Notes: generated by a model not told the origin, from the sequence alone. A DNA stretch of 64,000 nucleotides from Kitasatospora sp. DSM 101779 (GCF_025655475.1 NZ_JAHTIK010000001.1:5001370-5065369), one strand, 5' to 3'; positions 1 through 8,715 are shown, numbered from the stretch's first letter. A program made the numbers and translations.

Positions 1-1117
1 GCTCCGGCTGCCGCCCGTCGGCCGGCGCGGCCACCGGCGGCGCGGCCGGCAGCGACCGCGGGGGGCTCGGCGCGGCGGAGGGAACGACGTCCGGCACCGG
101 GTTGGGCCTCGGCTCCGCCGTCGGGGCCGCCTGCACGGCCGAGGTGTCCTCGGCCAGCTCGCCCACCGGGCTCACCCGGTCGGCCGCGGCGAAACCCCAG
201 TCGAGCAGGGCAGCCGCCTCGTCGTACACCTTCTGGTAGGTCGCCGTGTGCATCACGGTGACCAGCAGCAGCCGGCCGTCCCGCTCGGCCGCCCCGGTGA
301 AGGTCGACCCGGCGTTGGTGGTGTAGCCGTTCTTCACCCCGATCAGCCCGGGGTACTTGCCGAGCAGCCGGTCGGTGTTGGCGATCCCGAAGCTGCCGCG
401 CTGCCCGGTCGCCCGGTCCACCGCACCGGGGAACTGCGCGTCCCGGGTCGAGCAGTACGCCCGGAAGTCCGGGTTGCGCAGCCCCGCCCGGGCGAACAGC
501 GTCAGGTCGTACGCCGAGGAGACCTGCCCGTCCTGGTCGTAGCCGTCGGGGGTGACCACATGGGTGTCGTGCGCCTGCAGCGCGTCCGCCCGGGCCTGCA
601 TCTGGGCGACCGTCCGGTCGATGCCGCCGTTCATGTGGGCGAGCACGTGCACGGCGTCGTTGCCCGAGCTCAGGAAGACCCCGCGCCACAGGTCCTCCAC
701 CTTGTAGTCGAGGTCCTCCTTGATCCCGACCAGGCTGCTGCCCGACCCCAGCCCGGTCAGCTCCTCCGGGGCGACCCGGTGCACCGCCTCGCGGTCCAGC
801 TTCGGCAGCACGGTGTCGGCGAACAGCATCTTCAGCGTGGACGCCGGAGGCAGCTCGGCGTGCGCGTTGTACGAGGCCAGCACCTCTCCGGAGGTGCCGT
901 CCGCGACCAGCCAGGACCGCCCGGTGAGGTTGCCGGGCAGCGCGGGAGCGTCCGACCGCGGAGCCACCTGGACCCCGGGCCGGGCCAGCCGCTCACCACC
1001 GACCACCTCCGCGGCGGCCTGCGGCCGGGCGGCCGCCGGAGCGGCCGGAACGAGGACGAACAGGCCGGCGGCGGCTGCGGCGGCACATCGGTGCGCGAAG
1101 TGACGGTCGATCAGCAT
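1..1117 (-). CDS. D-alanyl-D-alanine carboxypeptidase (serine-type, S11), C-terminus outside window
   Basis: Exported penicillin-binding enzyme that trims the terminal D-Ala of peptidoglycan stem peptides. The ATG start gives a basic N-terminus, a hydrophobic Ala-rich stretch at about residues 11-30 and an AAARP cleavage region, consistent with a secretion signal. The S11 motifs appear in order: STLK at residues 93-96 (nucleophile Ser), SGN near residue 150, and KNG in the place of the usual KTG near residue 265. K-N-G is a variant I have seen in actinomycete relatives. The last visible part is Pro/Ala-rich, as in the linker before a C-terminal membrane anchor, but the window ends first. It diverges from the small membrane protein at 1246. 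The family is clear; its exact physiological substrate is not. Confidence 0.9.
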   Translation of the reverse strand, partial: MLIDRHFAHRCAAAAAAGLFVLVPAAPAAARPQAAAEVVGGERLARPGVQVAPRSDAPALPGNLTGRSWLVADGTSGEVLASYNAHAELPPASTLKMLFADTVLPKLDREAVHRVAPEELTGLGSGSSLVGIKEDLDYKVEDLWRGVFLSSGNDAVHVLAHMNGGIDRTVAQMQARADALQAHDTHVVTPDGYDQDGQVSSAYDLTLFARAGLRNPDFRAYCSTRDAQFPGAVDRATGQRGSFGIANTDRLLGKYPGLIGVKNGYTTNAGSTFTGAAERDGRLLLVTVMHTATYQKVYDEAAALLDWGFAAADRVSPVGELAEDTSAVQAAPTAEPRPNPVPDVVPSAAPSPPRSLPAAPPVAAPADGRQPE

Positions 1118-1245
1118 TGCCGGAACGTACCCGCGCGGCCCCGCGCCGCCGCCCCGCCGTCGCGGACTCCCCCCGAACGGATGCGCCCGGCCGGGCTGCG
1201 CATACTGGACGGGCAACACCGCCTCCGCCCCGAGAAGGACCCCCG

Positions 1246-1500
1246 ATGAAGCTCAGCCGCCGCACCTCCTGGTTCCTCACCGCCTTCGGCGTGTGGTCCC
1301 TGATCATCTGGACGACCTTCGTCAAGAACCTCTGGAAGGACTCCGGCGGCCAGGCCTTCGTGAACGGCGACCACGCGCAGCCGACCGCCTTCTTCTGGGT
1401 CCACCTCCTGCTGGCCGTGACCTCGCTCGTGCTCGGCATCGCGGTCGGCGCCGTCGGCGTACGGGGCGTCCGCAGCCTGCGCGCCCGCACCGCCGACTGA
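1246..1500 (+). CDS. SCO4848-family small membrane protein
   Basis: Small integral membrane protein of 84 residues. The ATG at 1246 sits 7-8 bases after a GAGAAGGA Shine-Dalgarno. There are two predicted membrane helices: residues about 7-24 (SWFLTAFGVWSLIIWTTF) and about 48-70 (FFWVHLLLAVTSLVLGIAVG), followed by a short basic tail. The loop between them holds the conserved-looking NLWKDS segment. In Streptomyces this family (named from memory after SCO4848) lies beside the D,D-carboxypeptidase gene, as here, so the annotation rests on both sequence and position. No function is known to me. The open frame extends upstream of the ATG, but that part is arginine/proline-rich and lacks a better start. 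Confidence 0.8.
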   Translation: MKLSRRTSWFLTAFGVWSLIIWTTFVKNLWKDSGGQAFVNGDHAQPTAFFWVHLLLAVTSLVLGIAVGAVGVRGVRSLRARTAD

Positions 1501-1529
1501 GAAGCTTTGGGTAATCGATCAACTCCATG

Positions 1530-1930
1530 GTGTGGTCCGCTGGCGGTGATCTTTGCGGCAGGGCTGGCCCCGACGAGCGCCATCATGTGCGTCTGTTCGC
1601 GCAAGCCTTCCGTCGTTGACGGATGCTCAGTGGTTGGTGATCGAGCCGCTGCTGCCGGAACGGGATCCGCGTCGGGACGGGCGGCCGTGCTGGACTCGCA
1701 GTCCGTTCGCGGCCACCGGGGCGGCCGGGCGACCGGCTACGACGCGGGTAAGCGGGTGCGGGCCCCACGCGCGCCGAAGCGATGACCAAGGTCGCCGTGA
1801 TCCGGCGCATGGCCGCCCGCCTCGCCGGCGAGGAGATCGAACCACGCGGCCCCGTCGAGACCGAAGCAGCTCGCCGCCTCGCCGGCGACCTCAAGAACGA
1901 GCAATCATCCGACTGCCCAGCACCTTCTGA
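1530..1930 (+). pseudogene. Decayed IS5-like transposase remnant(s)
   Basis: Three transposase-like pieces lie in different frames. In the frame of 1553, residues LTDAQWLVIEPLLPER (about 1616-1665) match the N-terminal segment typical of IS5-group transposases. In the frame of 1507, DSQSVRG and GYDAGKRV (about 1690-1755) match the block around the first catalytic Asp of the same family, though most of the sequence between them is missing. A third piece from 1782 (TKVAVIRRMAARLAGEEIEP) has an unknown origin. No frame spans the region, the catalytic DDE set is incomplete and I could not find terminal inverted repeats. I read this as the relic of an old insertion between two conserved core genes. 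It fills the 1501-2029 interval, where I see no other gene. Confidence 0.7.
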
Positions 1931-2029
1931 GGCCGAAACCCGTTGCCCGGCAGGGAATTGGACTGGAATGATCTCCGCCGTGTGCGCACCGTGCGTACAC
2001 ACGTGCGTCTTCTTGGGGTGGGTCACACA

Positions 2030-3607
2030 GTGTTCCGTACGGTCTCTCCGCGTCTGCTGGCCTCGGCCGCCGGCGTCGCCCTCGCCACCGGCCTCCTGGC
2101 CGCGCCGGCGGCCTCCGCCGCCACCGACGGCAGGGCCACCGACCCCGCCGTCGTGCCGAGCCCCGGCTTCTTCGGCACCGGTGTCCGCACCGACGCCTGC
2201 GACGCCACCACCGCACCCGGCTGGATCGCCACCACCGCGCCGGCCCTCACCGCCCGTACCGCCGCCGACCGGGCACGCTTCAAGGTCTGGGACGAGACGG
2301 GCACCAAGGTCTTCGACGCCGAGGGCACCGCCACCGACGGCACCGCCACCGCACGGCCCGCCGGCCTCACCGAGGGCCACACCTACACCTGGCGTGCCAA
2401 GGGCGCAGGCGGCGGCGCCCCCACCGCCGAGTGCCACTTCCGGATCGACGCCACCGCCCCCTCCCTCACCGTCGACTCCGCCGACTTCCCGAGCTCCGAC
2501 AGCGGCCGGACCCCGCAGAAGTACGCCGGCCAGACCGGCACCTTCACCGTTGCCGGCAGTGACGCCGCCTCCGGCGTCGCCTGCTACCGGTACGTACTGA
2601 ACGGCACCCCGAGCGTCGGCAACGACTGCACCGGTGCCGTGCGGCCCGCCGCGGACGGCAGCGCCACCTTCACCCTGAAGCCGAAGGACTGGGGCACCAA
2701 CATCCTCACGGTCCAGGCCTTCGACGAGGCCGGCAACGCCTCTCAGCCGGTCACCTACACCTTCTACGCACCGTCGAACCCCAACCCGCCGCAGAGCGTC
2801 CCCGGCGACGTGAACGCCGACGGAGTGCCGGACATCCTGCTGCCCGACGCCGACGGCAACCTGCAGGTCCTCGGCGCCGACACCCCGAACACGGACCCCG
2901 CCTCCACCACCGCGGCGACCTACGGCCCCGGCGGCACCTGGGCCGGCACCACCACCGCGCACCGTGGCTGGGACTCCAGCCACGCGCCCGCCGACGACCT
3001 GTTCGTCCACGTCCCCGGCGGCGCCGCGCTGTACCTCTACCGCAACCTCGACCAGGGCGCCTTCCAGCGCACCCCCGTCCTGCTCGCCCGGCCCACCGCC
3101 TGCGCCGCGGCCGGCTGCGCCGCCGACTGGTCCGCCACCGACCAGCTGGTTGCCCTCGGCGCCCTCGGCACCGGCCAGCAGAGCTCGCTGGTGACCGTCG
3201 AGAACGGCGACCTCTGGCTGTTCCAGGCCGCCACCGTCGGGACCCGCTACTCCACCGTCAAGCGACTCTCCACCACCGGCGTCTGGGCCGGGTACGACGT
3301 GATCGCGCCCGGCAGGGCGGCCGACGGCAGCCTCGCCCTGTGGTCCCGCGAGCGGGCCACCGGCATCCTGCGCAGCCACCCGGTCACCAAGCAGGCCGAC
3401 GGCGGCTGGGACTTCTCCGCGCTCACCGACCCGGCGTCCGGCACCGTCCTCGCCGGCACCCTCCCGGCGGTCGACTACCCACAGCTCGGCAGCTCCGGCG
3501 ACGGCAACGGCGACGGCCGGCCCGACCTGTACGCCGTCACCGCCGCCCGCCACCTGCTGACCTTCGACGGCACCACCGCCCCGAAGGACCTCGGCACCCT
3601 GCGCTGA
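2030..3607 (+). CDS. Secreted protein with FG-GAP/VCBS-type repeats
   Basis: Exported protein of 525 residues. The GTG at 2030 is chosen because a GGGGTGGG Shine-Dalgarno (2015-2022) lies 7 bases upstream and the product then opens with a signal peptide: FRTVSPRLL, a hydrophobic run, and an AAPAASA/AT cleavage site. The middle resembles a bacterial Ig-like fold (about residues 130-240, with a conserved-looking FDEAGNAS). From about residue 255 there are Asp/Asn/Gly-rich calcium-loop repeats, GDVNADGVPDILLPDADGN and GDGNGDGRPDLY, as in FG-GAP repeat proteins. Such proteins are common in the Streptomyces secretome and usually lack a known function. It stands alone, preceded by transposase debris and followed by a strong terminator. 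Confidence 0.8.
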   Translation: MFRTVSPRLLASAAGVALATGLLAAPAASAATDGRATDPAVVPSPGFFGTGVRTDACDATTAPGWIATTAPALTARTAADRARFKVWDETGTKVFDAEGTATDGTATARPAGLTEGHTYTWRAKGAGGGAPTAECHFRIDATAPSLTVDSADFPSSDSGRTPQKYAGQTGTFTVAGSDAASGVACYRYVLNGTPSVGNDCTGAVRPAADGSATFTLKPKDWGTNILTVQAFDEAGNASQPVTYTFYAPSNPNPPQSVPGDVNADGVPDILLPDADGNLQVLGADTPNTDPASTTAATYGPGGTWAGTTTAHRGWDSSHAPADDLFVHVPGGAALYLYRNLDQGAFQRTPVLLARPTACAAAGCAADWSATDQLVALGALGTGQQSSLVTVENGDLWLFQAATVGTRYSTVKRLSTTGVWAGYDVIAPGRAADGSLALWSRERATGILRSHPVTKQADGGWDFSALTDPASGTVLAGTLPAVDYPQLGSSGDGNGDGRPDLYAVTAARHLLTFDGTTAPKDLGTLR

Positions 3608-3620
3608 CCCGGTACGGCAG

Positions 3621-3667
3621 AACGCCCGAGGGCCCGACCGGACGTACCGGTCGGGCCCTCGGGCGTT
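3621..3667. terminator. Bidirectional terminator between FG-GAP gene and sdhB
   Basis: Perfect 21-bp inverted repeat (3621-3641 against 3647-3667) around the 5-base loop ACGTA. It starts 13 bases after the FG-GAP stop codon and ends 11 bases before the sdhB stop, so it can serve both converging genes. Confidence 0.9.
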
Positions 3668-3678
3668 GCTGCGTGATC

Positions 3679-4452
3679 TCAGAAGCGGCGGGTGACCAGC
3701 GCCCGCTTCACCTCGGCGATCGCCTTGGTGACCTCGATGCCGCGCGGGCAGGCCTCCGAGCAGTTGAAGGTGGTGCGGCAGCGCCACACGCCCTCGCGGT
3801 CGTTCAGGATCTCCAGCCGCTGCTCCGCACCCTCGTCGCGCGAGTCGAAGATGAAGCGGTGCGCGTTGACGATCGCGGCCGGGCCGAAGTACTGGCCGTC
3901 GTTCCAGAACACCGGGCAGGACGACGTGCACGCGGCGCACAGGATGCACTTGGTGGTGTCGTCGAACCGCTCGCGGTCCTCCTGGGACTGCAGGCGCTCG
4001 CGCGTCGGGTCGTTCCCCTTGGTGATGAGGAACGGCATGACGTCCTTGTACGCCTGGAAGAACGGGTCCATGTCGACGATCAGGTCCTTCAGGACCGCGA
4101 GGCCCTTGATGGGCTCGACCGTGATCGGCTTCTCCGGGTTGACGTCCTTGATCAGCGTCTTGCACGCCAGCCGGTTGCGGCCGTTGATCCGCATGGCGTC
4201 CGAGCCGCAGATGCCGTGGGCGCACGAGCGACGGTACGTCAGGGTGCCGTCCTGCTCCCACTTGACCTTGTTGAGGGCGTCCAGGACGCGCTCCTTCGGG
4301 TCCATCAGCAGCTGGTAGTCCACCCACACCGGGTCCGGGTGCTCCTCCGGGTTGAACCGGCGGATCCGCAGGGTGACGTTGATCAGCGCGGTCGCGCCCG
4401 CCTCGGCCGCGTCCAGAGCGGCCGAGTGCTTCTCCAGGGTCGGAGTGCTCAT
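3679..4452 (-). CDS. sdhB: Succinate dehydrogenase iron-sulfur subunit
   Basis: Electron-transfer subunit of respiratory complex II, carrying electrons from the flavoprotein to membrane quinone. The 257-residue product has all cluster ligands: SCAHGICGSDAM...CKT for the [2Fe-2S] centre in the N-terminal ferredoxin domain, and CILCAACTSSCPVFW plus CRTTFNCSEACPRGI for the [4Fe-4S]/[3Fe-4S] centres in the C-terminal domain. Length is normal for the family. The start codon overlaps the sdhA stop by one base (TGATG), showing translational coupling. It is the last gene of sdhCDAB and is followed by the terminator at 3621-3667. Confidence 0.97.
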   Translation of the reverse strand: MSTPTLEKHSAALDAAEAGATALINVTLRIRRFNPEEHPDPVWVDYQLLMDPKERVLDALNKVKWEQDGTLTYRRSCAHGICGSDAMRINGRNRLACKTLIKDVNPEKPITVEPIKGLAVLKDLIVDMDPFFQAYKDVMPFLITKGNDPTRERLQSQEDRERFDDTTKCILCAACTSSCPVFWNDGQYFGPAAIVNAHRFIFDSRDEGAEQRLEILNDREGVWRCRTTFNCSEACPRGIEVTKAIAEVKRALVTRRF

Positions 4453-6194
4453 CAGTACTTACGCTCCATCGGCTGGTAGCGGGTCTGCACGACCGGCTTG
4501 TAGTCGAGGCGGACGGAGGTGCTGCCGTCGGCGGCCTCCTCGCGGTACGCCATGGTGTGCTGCATGAACTTCACGTCGTCGCGGGTCGGGAAGTCCTCGC
4601 GGTAGTGACCGCCGCGGGACTCCTCGCGGGCCAGCGCCGAGACGACCGTGACCTCGGCCAGGTCGAGCAGGTTGCCCAGCTCGATGGCCTCCAGCAGATC
4701 GGTGTTGAAGCGCTCGCCCTTGTCCTGGATGGCGACGTTCTTGTAGCGCTCGCGCAGGGCGGCGATGTCGGCGACGGCCTGCTTGAGGGTGTCGCCGGTG
4801 CGGTACACGGACGCGTTGGCGTCCATGCTCTCCTGCATCTCCTTGCGGAGCTGCGCCACCGACTCGGTGCCGGTCGACTCGCGGAGCGTGTCGACCAGAC
4901 CCTGCACCAGCGCGGCCGGGTTCTCCGGGAGCGGCACGAAGTCGTTGTTGGCGGCGAACTCGGCGGCGGCGAGGCCCGCGCGGCGGCCGAACACGTTGAT
5001 GTCCAGCAGCGAGTTGGTGCCCAGGCGGTTGGCGCCGTGCACGGAGACGCAGGCGACCTCGCCGGCGGCGTACAGGCCGGGGACGACGTCGGTGTTGTTC
5101 TTCAGCACCTCGCCCTCGACGTTGGTCGGGATGCCGCCCATGCCGTAGTGCGCGGTGGGCTGGATCGGGATCGGGTCCGTGTAGGGCTCGATGCCGAGGT
5201 AGGTGCGCGCGAACTCGGTGATGTCCGGCAGCTTGGCGTCCAGCTGCTCCGGCGGAAGGTGCGTCAGGTCCAGGTAGACGTGGTCGCCGTCCGGACCGCA
5301 GCCGCGGCCCTCGCGGATCTCGCTGTAGATCGCGCGGGAGCAGACGTCACGGGAGGCGAGGTCCTTCATGACGGGCGCGTAGCGCTCCATGAAGCGCTCG
5401 CCGTCCTTGTTGCGGAGGATGCCGCCCTCGCCGCGGGCGCCCTCGGTGAGCAGGATGCCCATGCGCCAGATGCCCGTCGGGTGGAACTGGAAGAACTCCA
5501 TGTCCTCCAGCGGCAGGCCCCGGCGGTACGCCACGGCCTGGCCGTCACCGGTCAGGGTGTGCGCGTTCGAGGTGACCTTGAACATCTTGCCGGTGCCGCC
5601 GGAGGCGAAGACGACCGCCTTGGCCTGGAAGACGTGGATCTCGCCGGTGGCCAGCTCGTAGGCGACGACGCCGGCGGTACGGCCCTCGTTGATCAGCAGG
5701 TCGAGGACGTAGAACTCGTTGAAGAACTCGACGCCGTGCTTGACGCAGTTCTGGAACAGCGTCTGGAGGATCATGTGGCCGGTACGGTCGGCCGCGTAGC
5801 ACGAGCGGCGGACCGGGGCCTCGCCGTGGTTGCGGGAGTGGCCGCCGAAGCGGCGCTGGTCGATCCGGCCCTGCTCGGTGCGGGAGAAGGGGAGACCCAT
5901 CTTCTCCAGGTCGATGACCGCGTCGATGGCCTCCTTGCACATGATCTCGGCGGCGTCCTGGTCGACCAGGTAGTCACCGCCCTTGACCGTGTCGAAGGTG
6001 TGCCACTCCCAGTTGTCCTCCTCGACGTTGGCGAGGGCGGCGCACATGCCGCCCTGGGCCGCGCCGGTGTGGGACCGGGTGGGGTAGAGCTTGGTCAGCA
6101 CCGCGGTGCGGCTGCGCTGCGTCGACTCGATGGCCGCACGCATGCCCGCGCCGCCGGCGCCGACGATGACCGTGTCGTACTGGTGAATCTGCAT
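4452..6194 (-). CDS. sdhA: Succinate dehydrogenase flavoprotein subunit
   Basis: Catalytic subunit of complex II that oxidises succinate to fumarate in the TCA cycle. The 580-residue product begins with the FAD-binding dinucleotide motif VGAGGAGMRAA. It carries SHTGAAQGG, whose His takes the covalent FAD, and then VRRSCYAADRTG, FHPTGI and NRLGTNSLLD, all typical of SdhA. The C-terminal helical domain ends in a DYKPVVQTRYQPMERKY-type tail. There is no strong Shine-Dalgarno before the ATG at 6194, only 27 bases after sdhD, so coupling to sdhD is likely. Confidence 0.97.
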   Translation of the reverse strand: MQIHQYDTVIVGAGGAGMRAAIESTQRSRTAVLTKLYPTRSHTGAAQGGMCAALANVEEDNWEWHTFDTVKGGDYLVDQDAAEIMCKEAIDAVIDLEKMGLPFSRTEQGRIDQRRFGGHSRNHGEAPVRRSCYAADRTGHMILQTLFQNCVKHGVEFFNEFYVLDLLINEGRTAGVVAYELATGEIHVFQAKAVVFASGGTGKMFKVTSNAHTLTGDGQAVAYRRGLPLEDMEFFQFHPTGIWRMGILLTEGARGEGGILRNKDGERFMERYAPVMKDLASRDVCSRAIYSEIREGRGCGPDGDHVYLDLTHLPPEQLDAKLPDITEFARTYLGIEPYTDPIPIQPTAHYGMGGIPTNVEGEVLKNNTDVVPGLYAAGEVACVSVHGANRLGTNSLLDINVFGRRAGLAAAEFAANNDFVPLPENPAALVQGLVDTLRESTGTESVAQLRKEMQESMDANASVYRTGDTLKQAVADIAALRERYKNVAIQDKGERFNTDLLEAIELGNLLDLAEVTVVSALAREESRGGHYREDFPTRDDVKFMQHTMAYREEAADGSTSVRLDYKPVVQTRYQPMERKY

Positions 6195-6221
6195 GGGGGT
6201 AAGCGCCTCTGGCTCTGCCGA

Positions 6222-6713
6222 TTAGATGTTCGGGTCGAAGGTGAAGATCACCAGGGTGCCGAGCAGCACGGTGAACACCGCGGCGGCGCCCATGAGGGTC
6301 TTCAGCCAGAGCCGAGTGGAGTCCTTCTCGGCGTAGTCGTTGATGACGGTCCGCATGCCGTTGGCGCCGTGGAGCATGGCGAGCCACAGCATCAGCAGGT
6401 CCCAGCCCTGCCAGAACGGCGAGGCCCAGCGGCCGGCGACGAACGCGAAGCCGATCTTCGAGACGCCGCCGTCCAGCACCAGCATGATCAGCAGGTGGCC
6501 GAGGATCAGGAAGACCAGCACCACGCCGGAGAGGCGCATGAACAGCCACGCCAGCATCTCGAAGTTGGTGCGGGTGCGGCGCGGCGTCCTCTTGGTGCGC
6601 GCGCGGGCCGGCTCGACGACGAACGCGTCGGCGGGGTTCCCGGTGCCGAGGCCCTGGCCGGTGTGGGCCTGGGCGGCAGGGACGACCAGAGTGTCCGAGT
6701 TCTCGATGGCCAT
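6222..6713 (-). CDS. sdhD: Succinate dehydrogenase membrane anchor subunit (SdhD type)
   Basis: Hydrophobic anchor that, with SdhC, binds quinone and heme b and fixes SdhAB to the membrane. It has 163 residues: a hydrophilic N-terminal extension of about 50 residues, rich in Arg/Lys just before the membrane domain (RTKRTPRRTRTNFEM), then three helices. The HGANGMRTVINDY segment holds a likely heme or quinone His. The gene starts 6 bases after the sdhC stop and precedes sdhA by 27 bases. Sequence conservation in anchors is low, so the call leans on operon position as well as topology. Confidence 0.92.
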   Translation of the reverse strand: MAIENSDTLVVPAAQAHTGQGLGTGNPADAFVVEPARARTKRTPRRTRTNFEMLAWLFMRLSGVVLVFLILGHLLIMLVLDGGVSKIGFAFVAGRWASPFWQGWDLLMLWLAMLHGANGMRTVINDYAEKDSTRLWLKTLMGAAAVFTVLLGTLVIFTFDPNI

Positions 6714-6719
6714 CGCGGA

Positions 6720-7100
6720 TCAGCCCCCGAACCAGGTGCGAAGAGTGTGCTGCAGAATCGGGTAGAAGGCTCCCGCCATCAGGACGACCCAGACGCCGAC
6801 GACGGACCAGAGCAGCTGCTTCTGGTACTTGGCGCCCTTCGACCAGAAGTCGACCGCCACGACCCGCAGGCCGTTCAGCGCGTGGAACAGGATGGCGGCC
6901 GTGAGGCCGTACTCCATCAGGTTCACGATGGGGTTCTTGTACGTCTCGATGACGGTGTCGTAGTCCTGCGGGGACACACGGACCAGTGCAGTGTCGAGGA
7001 CGTGCGCGAAAAGGAAGAAGAAGATGAGGACGCCGGTGACTCGGTGAGCCACCCAGCTCCACATGCCTTCCCGGCCGCGGTACAGCGTTCCAGCCGGCAC
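6720..7100 (-). CDS. sdhC: Succinate dehydrogenase cytochrome b556 subunit
   Basis: First gene of the sdhCDAB operon and one of the two heme-b/quinone anchors. It has 126 residues with three membrane helices. Conserved SdhC features are the N-terminal WSWVAHRVTGV segment and FHALNGLRVVAVDF, where His is the expected axial heme ligand. The start is GTG at 7100, preceded by GGAGGG 6 bases upstream. The operon promoter must lie between 7101 and 7351, a region shared with the divergent lipoprotein gene and containing the palindrome at 7255-7271. Confidence 0.93.
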   Translation of the reverse strand: MPAGTLYRGREGMWSWVAHRVTGVLIFFFLFAHVLDTALVRVSPQDYDTVIETYKNPIVNLMEYGLTAAILFHALNGLRVVAVDFWSKGAKYQKQLLWSVVGVWVVLMAGAFYPILQHTLRTWFGG

Positions 7101-7254
7101 GGAAAACCCTCCGGAAGCGATTGGGGGCTCGGCCGGCTTCGGTGTCGGTCAGCCCGGCCGGGTACGGTCCTCCGGCCGCGAGCATCCTATCGACGCGTTG
7201 TCGGGAAACGCCTCCGGGGGGCACAGGTGTGATCAATCAGGCACTCACGGCCTA

Positions 7255-7271
7255 ACGGTTCCGGGAACCGT
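7255..7271. promoter_or_regulatory. Palindrome ACGGTTCC-G-GGAACCGT between sdhC and lipoprotein
   Basis: Perfect 8-bp arms around one base, in the divergent intergenic region 155 bases upstream of sdhC and 81 bases upstream of the lipoprotein gene. It could be a repressor site or a short hairpin. It does not resemble the Rex operator I know for respiratory genes. I infer a regulatory role only from symmetry and position. Confidence 0.4.
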
Positions 7272-7351
7272 GACAGGCTGTGCCCGGACGGTCGCGCTGC
7301 GGTGCGCGGCACGTCCCGCCGCTGCCTGCCCGCGCCCACCGAAGGACCGCC

Positions 7352-8104
7352 GTGCGCCACCGTCCGACCGCCCTGCTGTGCTGCACCGTGCTGCTCGCGG
7401 CGGCGGGCTGCACCACCGTCTCCGCCTCCGCGGACCGGGTGCCGCGGTCGGCCGGGCGCACCCTGGACGCCGCCGCGCTGCGGGCGGCCGCCGTCACCGC
7501 GGCGGACCTGGGCGACGGGTGGACGGTCACCGTCGCGGCTCCGGAGCGGGGGAGCGCCGCGCCACCTGCGGCGCGCCTGCTGGCGGACGTGCCGGCGTGC
7601 CAGCCGGTGCTGGACGCGCTCGCCCCGGCCGGTGCGCGCTCCGGCCCGCTCGCGCAGACCGACCTGAGCGCCTCCCGGGCCGGCCGCCCCCGGGAGACCG
7701 TCAACGCGGGGCTGCTCGCCTTCGGGCCGGGTGGCGCGGAGCGCGTCCGCAGCGCACTGGACCAGCTGCTCTCCCGCTGCACGGTGTTCCGCTCGACCCC
7801 GCCGGCCGGGCCGGCCCGCGGTGTCGGCGTCGGCGGCAAGGGTGCCGCGGCGAAACCGGTGTCGGTGCTGCACCGGTTGCAGCGGTCCGACGCGGCCGTC
7901 CCGGAGGGCGTGGACGCGATGACCGCATTCACCCTTACGGATGAATCGGGCGGCTCCGCGCGCAGCCGGCGGGCCGTGGTCGCCCGGGTCGGAACGGCGC
8001 TCGCGCTCTTCTCCACGCTCGGGACGGCCGGCGACCCGGCGCCGGCCCCGGACGAGCGGCTCGTCCGGGCCCAGGCGGTACGGCTGCGGGCAGCACAGCA
8101 CTGA
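7352..8104 (+). CDS. Putative lipoprotein of unknown function
   Basis: Surface lipoprotein of 250 residues. The GTG at 7352 follows a GAAGGA Shine-Dalgarno, and the product begins VRHRPTALLCCTVLLAAAGC, a type II signal peptide with lipobox AAGC and acylated Cys20. The mature part shows AADLGDGWTV near residue 50 and paired Cys residues (ACQPVL, SRCTVF), a pattern seen in actinomycete PknH-sensor/LppP-type extracellular domains. I cannot assign it firmly. It diverges from sdhC and is closed by the hairpin at 8105-8133. Confidence 0.7.
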   Translation: MRHRPTALLCCTVLLAAAGCTTVSASADRVPRSAGRTLDAAALRAAAVTAADLGDGWTVTVAAPERGSAAPPAARLLADVPACQPVLDALAPAGARSGPLAQTDLSASRAGRPRETVNAGLLAFGPGGAERVRSALDQLLSRCTVFRSTPPAGPARGVGVGGKGAAAKPVSVLHRLQRSDAAVPEGVDAMTAFTLTDESGGSARSRRAVVARVGTALALFSTLGTAGDPAPAPDERLVRAQAVRLRAAQH

Positions 8105-8133
8105 GCCCCGCCCCGGTCGGACCGGGACGGGGC
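8105..8133. terminator. Hairpin after the lipoprotein gene
   Basis: Inverted repeat 8105-8117 against 8121-8133 with a 3-base loop and one internal mismatch. It overlaps the end of the lipoprotein stop codon and faces the 3' end of the OHCU decarboxylase, so it may act in both directions. Confidence 0.75.
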
Positions 8134-8166
8134 ATCGGGAGGGCGGCCCGGCGGGCCGCGGCAGGA

Positions 8167-8715
8167 TCAGTGGGCGCCGGCCTCCGCGGAGTGCCGGGCC
8201 ACCAGGTGCGCGAGGCGCATCAGCGCTATCCGGCGCAGCTCGTCGGAGGCGACCAGCCGCTCCTCGTCCGGGTCGTTGGCGAGCCGGGTGCGGATGGAGG
8301 TGAGCACGGTGTCGAGCATCTCCTCCGGTTCCACGCCCTCCAGGCAGACCACGAAGACGTGGCCGAACCGCGCCTCGTACGCGGCGTGCGCCGCCCGGAG
8401 CGCGGTGTGCGCGGCCTGGCTGCCGGGGGCCCGCATGCCGAGCAGCGGTTGCGGCATCCAGCTCTCGTCGGCCAGTGCCTCCGCGAGGTCGGCGGGGCGC
8501 AGGTCGTAGGAGGCCTCGCTGGCTGCGGCGAGCAGGGACTCTATGTCGGGGTAGGGCCGGTGGGCGGTGAGCCTCAGGGCCCAGCGGTGGCTGCCGCAGC
8601 AGGCGAGCAGGGCCTCCTCGGCGGCGCCGGCATCGGCCTCGTTGAAGCGGTGCAGCCCGAGCAGGGACGGATCCGTCGAAGCGTCGAAGCGCTGCGGCGG
8701 GATGTCGCTGGCCAG
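8167..8715 (-). CDS. uraD: 2-oxo-4-hydroxy-4-carboxy-5-ureidoimidazoline (OHCU) decarboxylase
   Basis: Third enzyme of uricolysis, converting OHCU to S-allantoin. The product shows the UraD pattern LHRFNEADAGAAEEALLACCGSHRWA (read in two parts), a likely catalytic His in AHRPYPDIESLL and the helix FGHVFVVCLEG. From 8715 it is 182 residues, a normal length. That start would be CTG, because the only strong Shine-Dalgarno in the region, GAGGAGG (8721-8727 on the complement), lies 5 bases before it and there is no ATG, GTG or TTG in the right place. A longer frame to 8865 exists but adds an Arg/Pro-rich, non-homologous stretch. No uricase or HIU hydrolase gene lies next to it. Confidence 0.85.
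   Translation of the reverse strand: MASDIPPQRFDASTDPSLLGLHRFNEADAGAAEEALLACCGSHRWALRLTAHRPYPDIESLLAAASEASYDLRPADLAEALADESWMPQPLLGMRAPGSQAAHTALRAAHAAYEARFGHVFVVCLEGVEPEEMLDTVLTSIRTRLANDPDEERLVASDELRRIALMRLAHLVARHSAEAGAH

Noticed and set aside
1-1117. KNG instead of KTG in the D,D-carboxypeptidase as a sign of inactivity
   Set aside because: The other two motifs are intact and, as I recall, KNG is common in actinomycete members of the family.
4452-4454. Overlap of sdhA stop and sdhB start as a possible sequencing problem
   Set aside because: One-base TGATG overlaps are normal for coupled genes, and both proteins are full length.
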